9,114 nucleotides of DNA from Planctomycetota bacterium (GTDB lineage: Bacteria > Planctomycetota > Phycisphaerae > WQYP01 > JAJZKY01): contig JAJZKY010000149.1 of assembly GCA_021803885.1 (NCBI GenBank), positions 1 through 9,114 of the forward strand, in the 5' to 3' direction. Shown here in pieces: positions 1-6,484 of this stretch. Made by a program: the position numbers and the translations under genes. The notes beneath the pieces are model-generated. The model had not been told where the DNA came from. It searched no databases and saw only the letters and a program-made list of their open reading frames with translations. Positions within the stretch are counted from its first letter, which is position 1. Each line of letters starts with the position of its first letter.

Positions 1-654
1 GTGGATGACAAGACGCTTCGCTACGTGCGGGCTCGCAGCCGCATTCACGATTACGATGTCTTCCGCGATGACCCGGACGCCAAATTCTGCTACGAGCAGG
101 AATGGAACCTTGCCGCGATGGAGCCGCTGGTCGCCAAGCCGCACTCTCCCGATAACAAAGATACCGCCCGCAATTGCCGCGATGTGAAGATCGATCAGGC
201 ATACGTGGGAAGCTGCACCGGCGGCAAGATCACGGACATGATTTTCGCCGCGTCGATTCTCAATGGACGGCAGGTGAAGGTGCCGACGTTCATCGTCCCC
301 GGCTCAACCGAAGTTCATCGGGATATGAAGCAGTTGAATCTGCACGGCCGACTGAAGGGCCCGGGTGAAAAAAGTATTGAAGAAATACTTATCGATGCCG
401 GCTGTCGCGTCGGCCCCAGCGGCTGCAGCGCGTGCCTCGGCGGCCCGCCGGATACATTCGGCCGCCTGCAGAAGACCGAAGTGTGCATCAGCACGACGAA
501 CCGGAATTTTCCCGGCCGCATGGGATCCGCACAGGCCTCGGTATTTCTCGCCAGCCCATTGACGGTGGCCGCCAGTGCCCTGACCGGCCATATCACCGAT
601 CCGCGCGAATATGTCAGCTCGCCGATTGAAACCGGCATGGCGGGTGTGGCGTAA
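1..654 (+). CDS. leuC: 3-isopropylmalate dehydratase large subunit, C-terminal part (5' end outside window)
   Basis: This is the aconitase-family large subunit that, with the small subunit LeuD, isomerises 2-isopropylmalate to 3-isopropylmalate in cytosolic leucine synthesis. The visible 217 codons correspond to roughly the C-terminal half of a LeuC of about 420-470 residues. The GTG at base 1 is therefore an internal codon, not a start. The three [4Fe-4S] cysteines of the family are present: C72 in GSCTGG, and C142 and C145 in GPSGCSACLGG. The active-site stretch STTNRNFPGRMGS (about 164-176) follows, then the family's typical ending with ASPLTVAASALTGHITDPREY. No leuD follows; lipA starts 44 bp downstream on the same strand. 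A homoaconitase-like or other LeuC-paralog specificity cannot be excluded from this half alone, but LeuC is the best reading. Confidence 0.93.
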   Translation: MDDKTLRYVRARSRIHDYDVFRDDPDAKFCYEQEWNLAAMEPLVAKPHSPDNKDTARNCRDVKIDQAYVGSCTGGKITDMIFAASILNGRQVKVPTFIVPGSTEVHRDMKQLNLHGRLKGPGEKSIEEILIDAGCRVGPSGCSACLGGPPDTFGRLQKTEVCISTTNRNFPGRMGSAQASVFLASPLTVAASALTGHITDPREYVSSPIETGMAGVA

Positions 655-698
655 AACGCCGTTGAGCAGGGAGCTATCCGTATGAAGGTAATCGTCGC

Positions 699-1631
699 AT
701 GGTGATCAAAACCTCACACACACTGCCGGTGCTCGCCCCGGTAGAGCCCGAGTCGCCCAAGCCCGACTTCATGGCACCCGGGCGAAAACCCTCCTGGCTG
801 AAGGTAAAACTTCCCGCCGGACCGGGATATACGCGCCTCCGATCCCTGATCGACGAGCATAAACTCCACACGGTGTGCGAGTCGGCTAAATGTCCCAACA
901 TGGGTGAGTGCTGGGGCCGCGGCACGGCGACGATCATGATCCTCGGCGACGTATGCACGCGGAGCTGCGGCTTCTGCCATATTAAAACCGGGCGGCCGCC
1001 GGTGCTCGATCTCGATGAACCACGCCGCGTTGCCGACGCTGCCGCCATCATGCGCCTGCGGCATATCGTCATCACGTCGGTGAATCGCGATGAACTTCCG
1101 GACGGTGGGGCGGCCGTGTGGGCCCGTACGATCCGCGAAATCAGACGCGTCTCGCCGCAAACCACCATCGAAGTTCTGATACCGGATTTCTGTGGCCGAT
1201 GGCAGGATTTACAGACCGTGCTCGACGCCAAACCGGATATTCTCAATCACAATGTCGAAACCGTCCCCAGTCAGTACCATCGTGTTCGGCCGCAGGCAAA
1301 ATTCCTCCGGTCGGTCGAACTCCTGTCGCGGGCCAAAGCGGCTGGGTTTTTAACCAAGACGGGCATGATGCTCGGCATCGGCGAAACGGACAGCGAAATC
1401 GTTGACACGATGCAGCAACTGCGGAATGCGAATGTAGACATCCTCACGCTGGGGCAATATCTCCAGCCGACGCGCGAACATCTTCCCATTGATCGCTGGA
1501 TTACGCCGGAACAATTTCTCAACTTCAAGACGATTGGTATGAAAATGGGCTTTGGCGTTGTGGAATCCGGCGCTTTGGTTCGTTCCAGCTATCATGCCGA
1601 CGAACAAGCCGGTAGCATCTCTGCACGGTAA
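699..1631 (+). CDS. lipA: Lipoyl synthase (radical SAM)
   Basis: LipA inserts two sulfur atoms into protein-bound octanoyl groups to make the lipoyl cofactor of pyruvate and 2-oxoglutarate dehydrogenases and the glycine cleavage system. Both iron-sulfur motifs are intact. The auxiliary-cluster motif [12 protein letters not shown] has C60, C65 and C71. The radical-SAM motif CTRSCGFC has C86, C90 and C93. The C-terminal RSSYHA (R295-S297) carries the serine that ligates the auxiliary cluster in this family. At 310 residues it is close to the usual length, with about 28 variable N-terminal residues. The ATG at 699 is preceded by a modest AAGG (685-688). GTG at 702 is the next codon and cannot be fully excluded as the start. 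It lies 44 bp after leuC and may share its transcript. No lipB octanoyltransferase is visible nearby. Confidence 0.96.
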   Translation: MVIKTSHTLPVLAPVEPESPKPDFMAPGRKPSWLKVKLPAGPGYTRLRSLIDEHKLHTVCESAKCPNMGECWGRGTATIMILGDVCTRSCGFCHIKTGRPPVLDLDEPRRVADAAAIMRLRHIVITSVNRDELPDGGAAVWARTIREIRRVSPQTTIEVLIPDFCGRWQDLQTVLDAKPDILNHNVETVPSQYHRVRPQAKFLRSVELLSRAKAAGFLTKTGMMLGIGETDSEIVDTMQQLRNANVDILTLGQYLQPTREHLPIDRWITPEQFLNFKTIGMKMGFGVVESGALVRSSYHADEQAGSISAR

Positions 1632-1797
1632 TTGCCCATCTCGGTAAACTATTGGCTAACTGGTGGTTTGCGTCTTGAGCAGATACTGGTTTAGTTGCGG
1701 TGAATCTTATGATCCTGTTGCAATATTCCTGACATGAGAGAGTGAAACTGCCGCAGTATGGTTGCATTGGGGCAATTCAAGCGGAATCGGATATGCT

Positions 1798-1837
1798 GTT
1801 ACGGGGCATGGTGGGCACTTGAAACGCCATGGGTAAC
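1798..1837 (+). promoter_or_regulatory. Candidate imperfect hairpin upstream of the sensor kinase ribosome binding site
   Basis: An outer 5-bp stem pairs GTTAC (1798-1802) with GTAAC (1833-1837). After an asymmetric internal loop (GGGG against G), an inner 7-bp stem pairs CATGGTG (1807-1813) with CGCCATG (1825-1831), including one G-U pair, around an 11-nt loop. It ends about 10 nt before the kinase Shine-Dalgarno sequence. It has no U-tract, so it does not look like an intrinsic terminator for lipA. Whether it forms or regulates anything is inference, and chance pairing is quite possible. The rest of 1632-1862 shows no gene and no convincing -35/-10 pair. Confidence 0.25.
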
Positions 1838-1847
1838 TGTTGTTTGC

Positions 1848-1852
1848 GGGAG
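1848..1852 (+). promoter_or_regulatory. Shine-Dalgarno sequence of the sensor kinase gene
   Basis: GGGAG lies 10 nt before the ATG at 1863. It is the best ribosome-binding sequence near the ORF's 5' end and supports this start, which also places a short basic N-terminus (residues 1-9) directly before the first membrane segment. Confidence 0.6.
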
Positions 1853-1862
1853 ACACTGACGA

Positions 1863-3857
1863 ATGGTGCGCTTGACGATTCGGCGCAAACTGGTCGGCAC
1901 GCTGGTCATCACCGGATTTCTGCCCATGCTGATCCTGTTGGTGTCAGTGCTCTCGTACGGCACCCATTCGCGCCTTAAAACCGTTTCGGCCGAATTTAAC
2001 GAACTGGCGCTCGCCAGTTCGCAGGGTGTTTCTGACCGGATCGAATCAGAAGCGAGGCGGCTTTTTCTTTTGGCGCGACTGCCGGGTACCGTCAGAATTT
2101 TTGAAGCCTCACTCAAACCGAAGGCAATAATGGTCGGGGGGAATTTAGCCGCCGACCAGGTGCCTGGAAAAACTTCAACTCCGCACTTGAAAAACATTCT
2201 GCGTGATGCCCTCTCCAATAGCATGCGGATCATCAGTGCCGACAACCCTCAGCGTTTTCATTTTGTGGCAGTGAATGCCGCAGGAGAAATCCTTGCTGCG
2301 GATATACCACCGACTGAAAAATCAATCCGTTCCCATAAGTGGTTCAAGAATGCCACGGCAGGCACAGCCGGTCGCGTGCTGATCAAAGCGATCTCCGAGG
2401 ATGTGCACACTCATCAACCGGCTGTGATTTTGGTTGTCCCCGTTGAAGAGCCGACCACGGGTGCCATGCTTGGCGTGATTAAGGAGACCATCGGCATTCA
2501 CACCATTGAGCGGCAATTGGCCCGCGGCATGGGCGCAAGTGAATCTTCCGTGGCCATTTTTGATACACGGCTCGGCCGCATCCTGTTCAGTATCGGATCC
2601 GTCAAAAATACCGATGAGGCTGCCAAACTCTTTCTTCGTGGCAGTTCCGGAGGGCATAGTTGGTTAAGCCTTTTAGCCCATGGCCTCGTAGTGGGTGCTG
2701 CACCGGTGCAGTTCCACACGCTCACCCAGACCAGCGGCCTGCCGCTGCTGTCACCGCATTGGTATGTACTCGTATCCGAGCCGGCCATCACCGTGCTGGC
2801 TCCTATCTTCGATCAGGCTCGGATTGTGGCAGTGCTTGGATTACTCATGATTCTTCTGCTCTTTGGTCTGGGACTTTTAATCAGTCAGCGGGAGGTCATT
2901 ACACCCATTAAACGCCTCCGTGTAGCTGCTGCCGCCGTCACCCGTGGAGAACTTAACATGCGGCTTCTGGGCGATGCGACTCATTATTCCGGTTTTCGCC
3001 ATGATGAATTGGGAGAACTCGCCCACGATTTTGATGCGATGACGAAATCACTCCAGAGTGCCCGCCATACGCTTGAGCGTCGTGAAGCCGCCAAATCACG
3101 GTTCATCACTATTGCGGCCCATGAACTGCGAACTCCGATCGGCGCCCTGCTGGGACATCTGGATTTGATAAAATCACGTCTCGCGGATGCGGCTATGGAT
3201 GCGGATACCAAAGCCCGCCTGGAACATAGTCTCATGGTGGCGATTTCCAATGCCACCCGCCTGGAAAATATCGTCAATGAACTGCTGAAACTGGTGAAGG
3301 AAGATCGAATTGCGCAGACTCTCCGCTGGCAAAAAGTAAATATGGCGGAACTGGTTAAAAGTGTCTGTTCAGAACATTCCGATTTCATTCACGAACGCCG
3401 TCTGAAGCTCGATTTGCGTCTCGCCGAAAATATACGCCCGATGGACGGTGATCCCGACAAGTTACGCGATGCATTGGTCAATGTGGTGGTTAACGCCATC
3501 CGATTTTCGCCTGAAGGTGGGACAATCCGCATCGCCATGCGTGAAATCGTCGGTGGGATGATCGAACTTGATGTCGAAGATTCCGGTCCGGGAATGTCGC
3601 AGGAGGCCATGGGCAGCCTGTTCGAACCGTTTCAGCCGGGCGATGATGTGGCACACCATTCAACCGCGCTCAACGATCAGTCAGGTTTCGGCCTCGGTCT
3701 CGGATTGGCCATTGTTCGTCGTTTTATCGATATGCACGGCGGCCGAGTCTTTATTCAAAAATTACCGTTGGGCACGCGTGTGCGCTTTATCCTGCCCATC
3801 CAGCGGTTTGAGCCGCTTCCCAGTATGAACGAACTCCTGGCATCCGACGGACTCTGA
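1863..3857 (+). CDS. Membrane sensor histidine kinase with dCACHE-like, HAMP, HisKA and HATPase domains
   Basis: This is a 664-residue transmembrane signal-transducing kinase. A basic N-terminus leads into TM1 (about 11-31). A large extracytoplasmic domain (about 35-310) resembles double-CACHE ligand sensors: it contains VAVNAAGEILAAD, HKWFKNATAG and LGVIKETIG, and later WYVLVSEPAITVLAPI just before the membrane. TM2 is about 319-341. A HAMP linker (about 342-400) ends in HDELGELAHDFDAMTKSL. HisKA has the phospho-acceptor H420 in AAHELRTP. The HATPase domain has the N-box asparagine N544 (NAIRFSPEGG), the G1 box DSGPGM (573-578), an F-box (FEPF) and the G2 box GFGLGLGLA (608-616). It should therefore be catalytically competent. 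No receiver domain or response regulator is in view, so it is an orphan here. The only close partner is the BatA-like gene 48 bp downstream. The ligand is unknown. Confidence 0.93.
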   Translation: MVRLTIRRKLVGTLVITGFLPMLILLVSVLSYGTHSRLKTVSAEFNELALASSQGVSDRIESEARRLFLLARLPGTVRIFEASLKPKAIMVGGNLAADQVPGKTSTPHLKNILRDALSNSMRIISADNPQRFHFVAVNAAGEILAADIPPTEKSIRSHKWFKNATAGTAGRVLIKAISEDVHTHQPAVILVVPVEEPTTGAMLGVIKETIGIHTIERQLARGMGASESSVAIFDTRLGRILFSIGSVKNTDEAAKLFLRGSSGGHSWLSLLAHGLVVGAAPVQFHTLTQTSGLPLLSPHWYVLVSEPAITVLAPIFDQARIVAVLGLLMILLLFGLGLLISQREVITPIKRLRVAAAAVTRGELNMRLLGDATHYSGFRHDELGELAHDFDAMTKSLQSARHTLERREAAKSRFITIAAHELRTPIGALLGHLDLIKSRLADAAMDADTKARLEHSLMVAISNATRLENIVNELLKLVKEDRIAQTLRWQKVNMAELVKSVCSEHSDFIHERRLKLDLRLAENIRPMDGDPDKLRDALVNVVVNAIRFSPEGGTIRIAMREIVGGMIELDVEDSGPGMSQEAMGSLFEPFQPGDDVAHHSTALNDQSGFGLGLGLAIVRRFIDMHGGRVFIQKLPLGTRVRFILPIQRFEPLPSMNELLASDGL

Positions 3858-3905
3858 CGTGCGCCTCTGGCTGACCCGTTATGCAAGGCGAATCCGGCAA
3901 CGAAC

Positions 3906-5111
3906 ATGCAATTGACTGATCCCATCTGGCTGATATTTCCGATTGCGGCAGCGCTCGTGGCGATATGGCTGATCCTGTTGGATAAACGCCGACATCGGGT
4001 GGTGCCGTTCTCCGCCCTCCATTGGCTGCGCCCCATGGATCGAGCACCCCGATGGGCATTCTTCTCTCGGCCGCCGATCATCCTCACGCTTATGGCCGCG
4101 TCTCTCGTCGCAGCAGCAGTTGGAGCGCTTCATTGGCATCTCATCCAGCTGGCTGAAGGTGATCATCCCGTCCATATCAGTTTTTCAATGCGCCGACTGG
4201 GCCGCCGCGAGTTTGCCTACCTACGCATCACGGCTCATGCCACAAAGCAGAAATGGACCGTCGCCGGTCTTGGGCGGCGACTTGTCGTATACCAAAAGCG
4301 GCTCACAAAAGGCATCGTCATACCTATTCCCCCCGGTTTGCACCCCACCGCGGTTACCCTGTCGACTCCCGAAAAAATAATCTGGCGGACGCACATCGCT
4401 CCGAATATCTTCCCGCATGTCCTCCATGTTTATTGTGCCCCCGAAGTGCCATCAGCAACCTTGCGGGCACTAAAATCCATCCCATGGGTGCATATGAATC
4501 GAAGGATGCCCCGCACCGGCCTTTTTATCGGATATCATCTCCTGCCACACACGTCTATGAATCAAATAATATTATCCGGGCCCGGGCTCTCATCACCGAT
4601 TCCACCGGGTTCGCCGGTCATGTTCGCACGCGATGCTTCTGTCTTGTCCGATGTGAACTTCCGCGGGGTGAAAGTTCGGCGAATGGCGCCGGCGCCACGA
4701 CAGGCCGGGTGGCAGACGCTGGCTACCGTTGACGGCCATCCATGGATACTCCAGCGGCACCGGGGAAACCAATACGACTGGCTCATTACTTCGAACCTTA
4801 CGTCGGCGAGTACCAACTGGTCGCACTTCGCATCATTCGTGATTTTTATCGCCAACTGCGCACGTATCAGTTCAGGAGGTTCTCCCGGGCCGCGATTTTG
4901 GCTCACGCAGGCTGTCATTCCTTCGAGGGTGCACGGGATGCCCGCTGATTGCAAACTGCCGGAGATTGGCCTGCTTTTTGAGCTTGCCGCCGCTGCCCTC
5001 GCTCTCGCATCTCTTGTGGGCATCACCCGCAGAGTGTCGCCCGGCCGTAAAAACACTGCAGCACATCCCGACACCGAACCATCAGCCGATCACACCACCA
5101 CACCGAATTAG
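3906..5111 (+). CDS. BatA-like membrane protein with N-terminal double transmembrane domain, no recognisable VWA domain
   Basis: A 401-residue protein with TM1 (about 5-25), a basic loop with RRHRVVPFSALHWL (28-41), TM2 (about 58-76), a long extracytoplasmic region and TM3 (about 354-373), then a polar tail. The two N-terminal segments and the loop match the BatA/aerotolerance-type N-terminal domain common in Planctomycetes and Verrucomicrobia. NWSHFASFVIFIANCAR (304-320) resembles the conserved stretch such proteins have before their last membrane segment. No VWA metal-binding motif (DxSxS) can be seen in the middle region, so function is unknown; BatA relatives usually accompany MoxR and DUF58 proteins, which are absent here. 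The ATG at 3906 has no good Shine-Dalgarno. Its frame is open back to the kinase's TGA stop with no other ATG, GTG or TTG. The stop codon abuts that of panC on the opposite strand. Confidence 0.75.
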   Translation: MQLTDPIWLIFPIAAALVAIWLILLDKRRHRVVPFSALHWLRPMDRAPRWAFFSRPPIILTLMAASLVAAAVGALHWHLIQLAEGDHPVHISFSMRRLGRREFAYLRITAHATKQKWTVAGLGRRLVVYQKRLTKGIVIPIPPGLHPTAVTLSTPEKIIWRTHIAPNIFPHVLHVYCAPEVPSATLRALKSIPWVHMNRRMPRTGLFIGYHLLPHTSMNQIILSGPGLSSPIPPGSPVMFARDASVLSDVNFRGVKVRRMAPAPRQAGWQTLATVDGHPWILQRHRGNQYDWLITSNLTSASTNWSHFASFVIFIANCARISSGGSPGPRFWLTQAVIPSRVHGMPADCKLPEIGLLFELAAAALALASLVGITRRVSPGRKNTAAHPDTEPSADHTTTPN

Positions 5112-5975
5112 CTACGCCTGAGATGGTTCTTCATCAATTCGCATGTTGTCAATCAATCGTGTCGTGCCGAGTTTCGCGGCCACAAGAATGACATCCTCCC
5201 TTGAAACGCTTCCCCGCACCGGCATAAGCGTTTTGGCGTCACAGATGACTGCGTAGCGTGTTTCCAATCCGCCCGCATCAATCCGGCGGCGAATCTCGGC
5301 TGCAAGCTCATCAGCATTCCGGTCGCCACTGCGTGCCGCCTGAACTGCCCAGCAGAGCGTGCGGTAAATGATCGGCGCCGCACGCCGCTGCTCCGGCGTC
5401 AGGTAACGGTTTCGGCTGCTCATCGCCAGCCCGTCCGGTTCGCGCACCGTCGGAGCCACGATCAGGTTCACCGGAAAATCCAGATCACGGATCATCTTCG
5501 CAAGCAAAACATGCTGCTGAAAATCCTTCTGCCCGAGAATCATGTGCGTTGGGGTGATGATATTTAATAATTTCGCCACAACCGTGCATACGCCCTCAAA
5601 ATGCCTCGGTCTATCAGCGCCCTCCAGCATCTGAGCCAGAGGGCCGGGCGTGATTTTCATCGTTTCCGTACCTGACGGGTACATGACATTAGCATCCGGC
5701 AGAAAAAGCACATCGGTGGATCGTGCGGCGAGCAGCGCTTCATCTTCCTTCACGGTTCGCGGATAACGGGAAAAATCTTCCCCCGCACCAAACTGCATCG
5801 GATTGACAAAAATCGATGCCGCAACGGTTCCATCGGGGCCTGCAACGCGACGGGCGAGGGTGACGAGGCTCGCATGCCCTTCATGGAGCGCCCCCATGGT
5901 GGGGACGAAAACCAGCGGGGTTCGTATGCCGGCACGCCATTGGCGATATGCCGCTATTTGGTGAAAGATCTGCAT
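5112..5975 (-). CDS. panC: Pantothenate synthetase (pantoate--beta-alanine ligase)
   Basis: PanC joins pantoate and beta-alanine using ATP, via a pantoyl-adenylate intermediate, in the last step of pantothenate (CoA precursor) synthesis in the cytosol. Motifs visible, numbering from the chosen start: the nucleotide-binding PTMGALHEGH (25-34) with the HIGH-type H31 and H34; FVNPMQFG (56-63); RPRHFEGVCTVV (122-133); GQKDFQQ (148-154); and the KMSKS-like loop region REPDGLAMSSRNRYL (178-192). The start is set at 5975 because an AGGAGG lies 10 nt upstream. This gives 287 residues, normal for the family, and begins directly with the conserved MQIF. The ORF extends in frame to an ATG at 6005, but those ten extra codons include the ribosome-binding sequence. 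It overlaps the end of folK by 22 nt. No panB or panD is visible. Confidence 0.96.
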   Translation of the reverse strand: MQIFHQIAAYRQWRAGIRTPLVFVPTMGALHEGHASLVTLARRVAGPDGTVAASIFVNPMQFGAGEDFSRYPRTVKEDEALLAARSTDVLFLPDANVMYPSGTETMKITPGPLAQMLEGADRPRHFEGVCTVVAKLLNIITPTHMILGQKDFQQHVLLAKMIRDLDFPVNLIVAPTVREPDGLAMSSRNRYLTPEQRRAAPIIYRTLCWAVQAARSGDRNADELAAEIRRRIDAGGLETRYAVICDAKTLMPVRGSVSREDVILVAAKLGTTRLIDNMRIDEEPSQA

Positions 5976-6484
5976 CGAATGGGTTCCTCCTGTGTGAATG
6001 TCCATGGCTCCCCGCTCCGCAGCCGATTTAATAATTCCGCCACCGACAGGCCCGCCGCCGGATGAGTGAACGCCGGTGCGATTTCAGAGAGCGGCTCAAG
6101 AACAAAGAGACGCTCAGCAAGCCGTGGATGCGGTACGCACAGGTGCGGTGTGTGAATGACGTATGACCCATAGAAGAGCAGGTCAATATCAAGGGTGCGC
6201 GGGCCGTTTCGCTCGGTCGCGCTTCGCACCCGCCCCTGGTGCAGCTCGATGGTCAGCAGTTGATCAAGCAGTTCTGCCGGCTCAAGGTTGGTTTTCAGAT
6301 GGGCGGCGGTATTGAGAAAATTCCCCTGCCCGGGCGGTCCGCCAACCGGTGCGTACCATCTCGGCGGAGCATGATTGATCACTCGGGTGCCGGGGAGTTG
6401 CCCAATCGCCCTGATTGCTTCAGCTATCTGCCGGGGTGGGTCGCCAAGATTGGATCCCAGCGCTACGAAGGCTTCCTGCGGCAT
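5954..6484 (-). CDS. folK: HPPK, 2-amino-4-hydroxy-6-hydroxymethyldihydropteridine diphosphokinase
   Basis: FolK transfers pyrophosphate from ATP to 6-hydroxymethyl-7,8-dihydropterin, the step before dihydropteroate synthase in folate synthesis. From the chosen start (176 residues) it opens with FVALGSNLGD (6-15) and carries the HPPK signature NGPRTLDIDLLFYG (93-106), whose D99 and D101 correspond to the Mg-binding aspartates. VPHPRLAERLFVLEPL (117-132) is the conserved C-terminal stretch. The frame is open to 6619, but those 45 extra codons lie inside the glycosyltransferase gene and look nothing like HPPK. The start at 6484 forms a TGATG with the upstream stop, indicating translational coupling. 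The 3' end overlaps panC by 22 nt. In E. coli folK sits next to panB-panC; here panB is missing from the string. Confidence 0.95.
   Translation of the reverse strand: MPQEAFVALGSNLGDPPRQIAEAIRAIGQLPGTRVINHAPPRWYAPVGGPPGQGNFLNTAAHLKTNLEPAELLDQLLTIELHQGRVRSATERNGPRTLDIDLLFYGSYVIHTPHLCVPHPRLAERLFVLEPLSEIAPAFTHPAAGLSVAELLNRLRSGEPWTFTQEEPIRCRSFTK
5986..5991 (-). promoter_or_regulatory. Shine-Dalgarno AGGAGG that decides the panC start
   Basis: A perfect AGGAGG on the minus strand sits inside the 3' end of folK, with 10 nt to the ATG at 5975. It is the strongest ribosome-binding sequence in the window. It argues for that start over the in-frame ATG at 6005, which lies upstream of it. Confidence 0.75.

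Noticed and set aside
674..1246. - strand open frame of 190 codons opposite lipA
   Set aside because: Low-complexity S/R-rich product with no motif; it is the antisense shadow of a fully conserved LipA.
1758..1859. 33-codon + strand ORF ending 3 nt before the sensor kinase ATG, considered as a leader peptide
   Set aside because: It has no Shine-Dalgarno, an unremarkable W/C-containing sequence and no run of one regulatory amino acid. Its length is easily reached by chance in 231 bp.
1632..1862. Promoter-like fragments (for example TTGCGG 1695-1700, TATGAT 1708-1713, TTGCAT 1762-1767)
   Set aside because: None pairs with a partner hexamer at 16-18 bp spacing, so no promoter is called.
1929..3982. 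14-base sequence GCTGATCCTGTTGG shared by the sensor kinase and BatA-like genes (near 1929 and 3969)
   Set aside because: Both copies encode an L-I-L-L membrane-segment stretch with the same common codons. There is no extended similarity around them, so it is coincidence rather than a repeat element.
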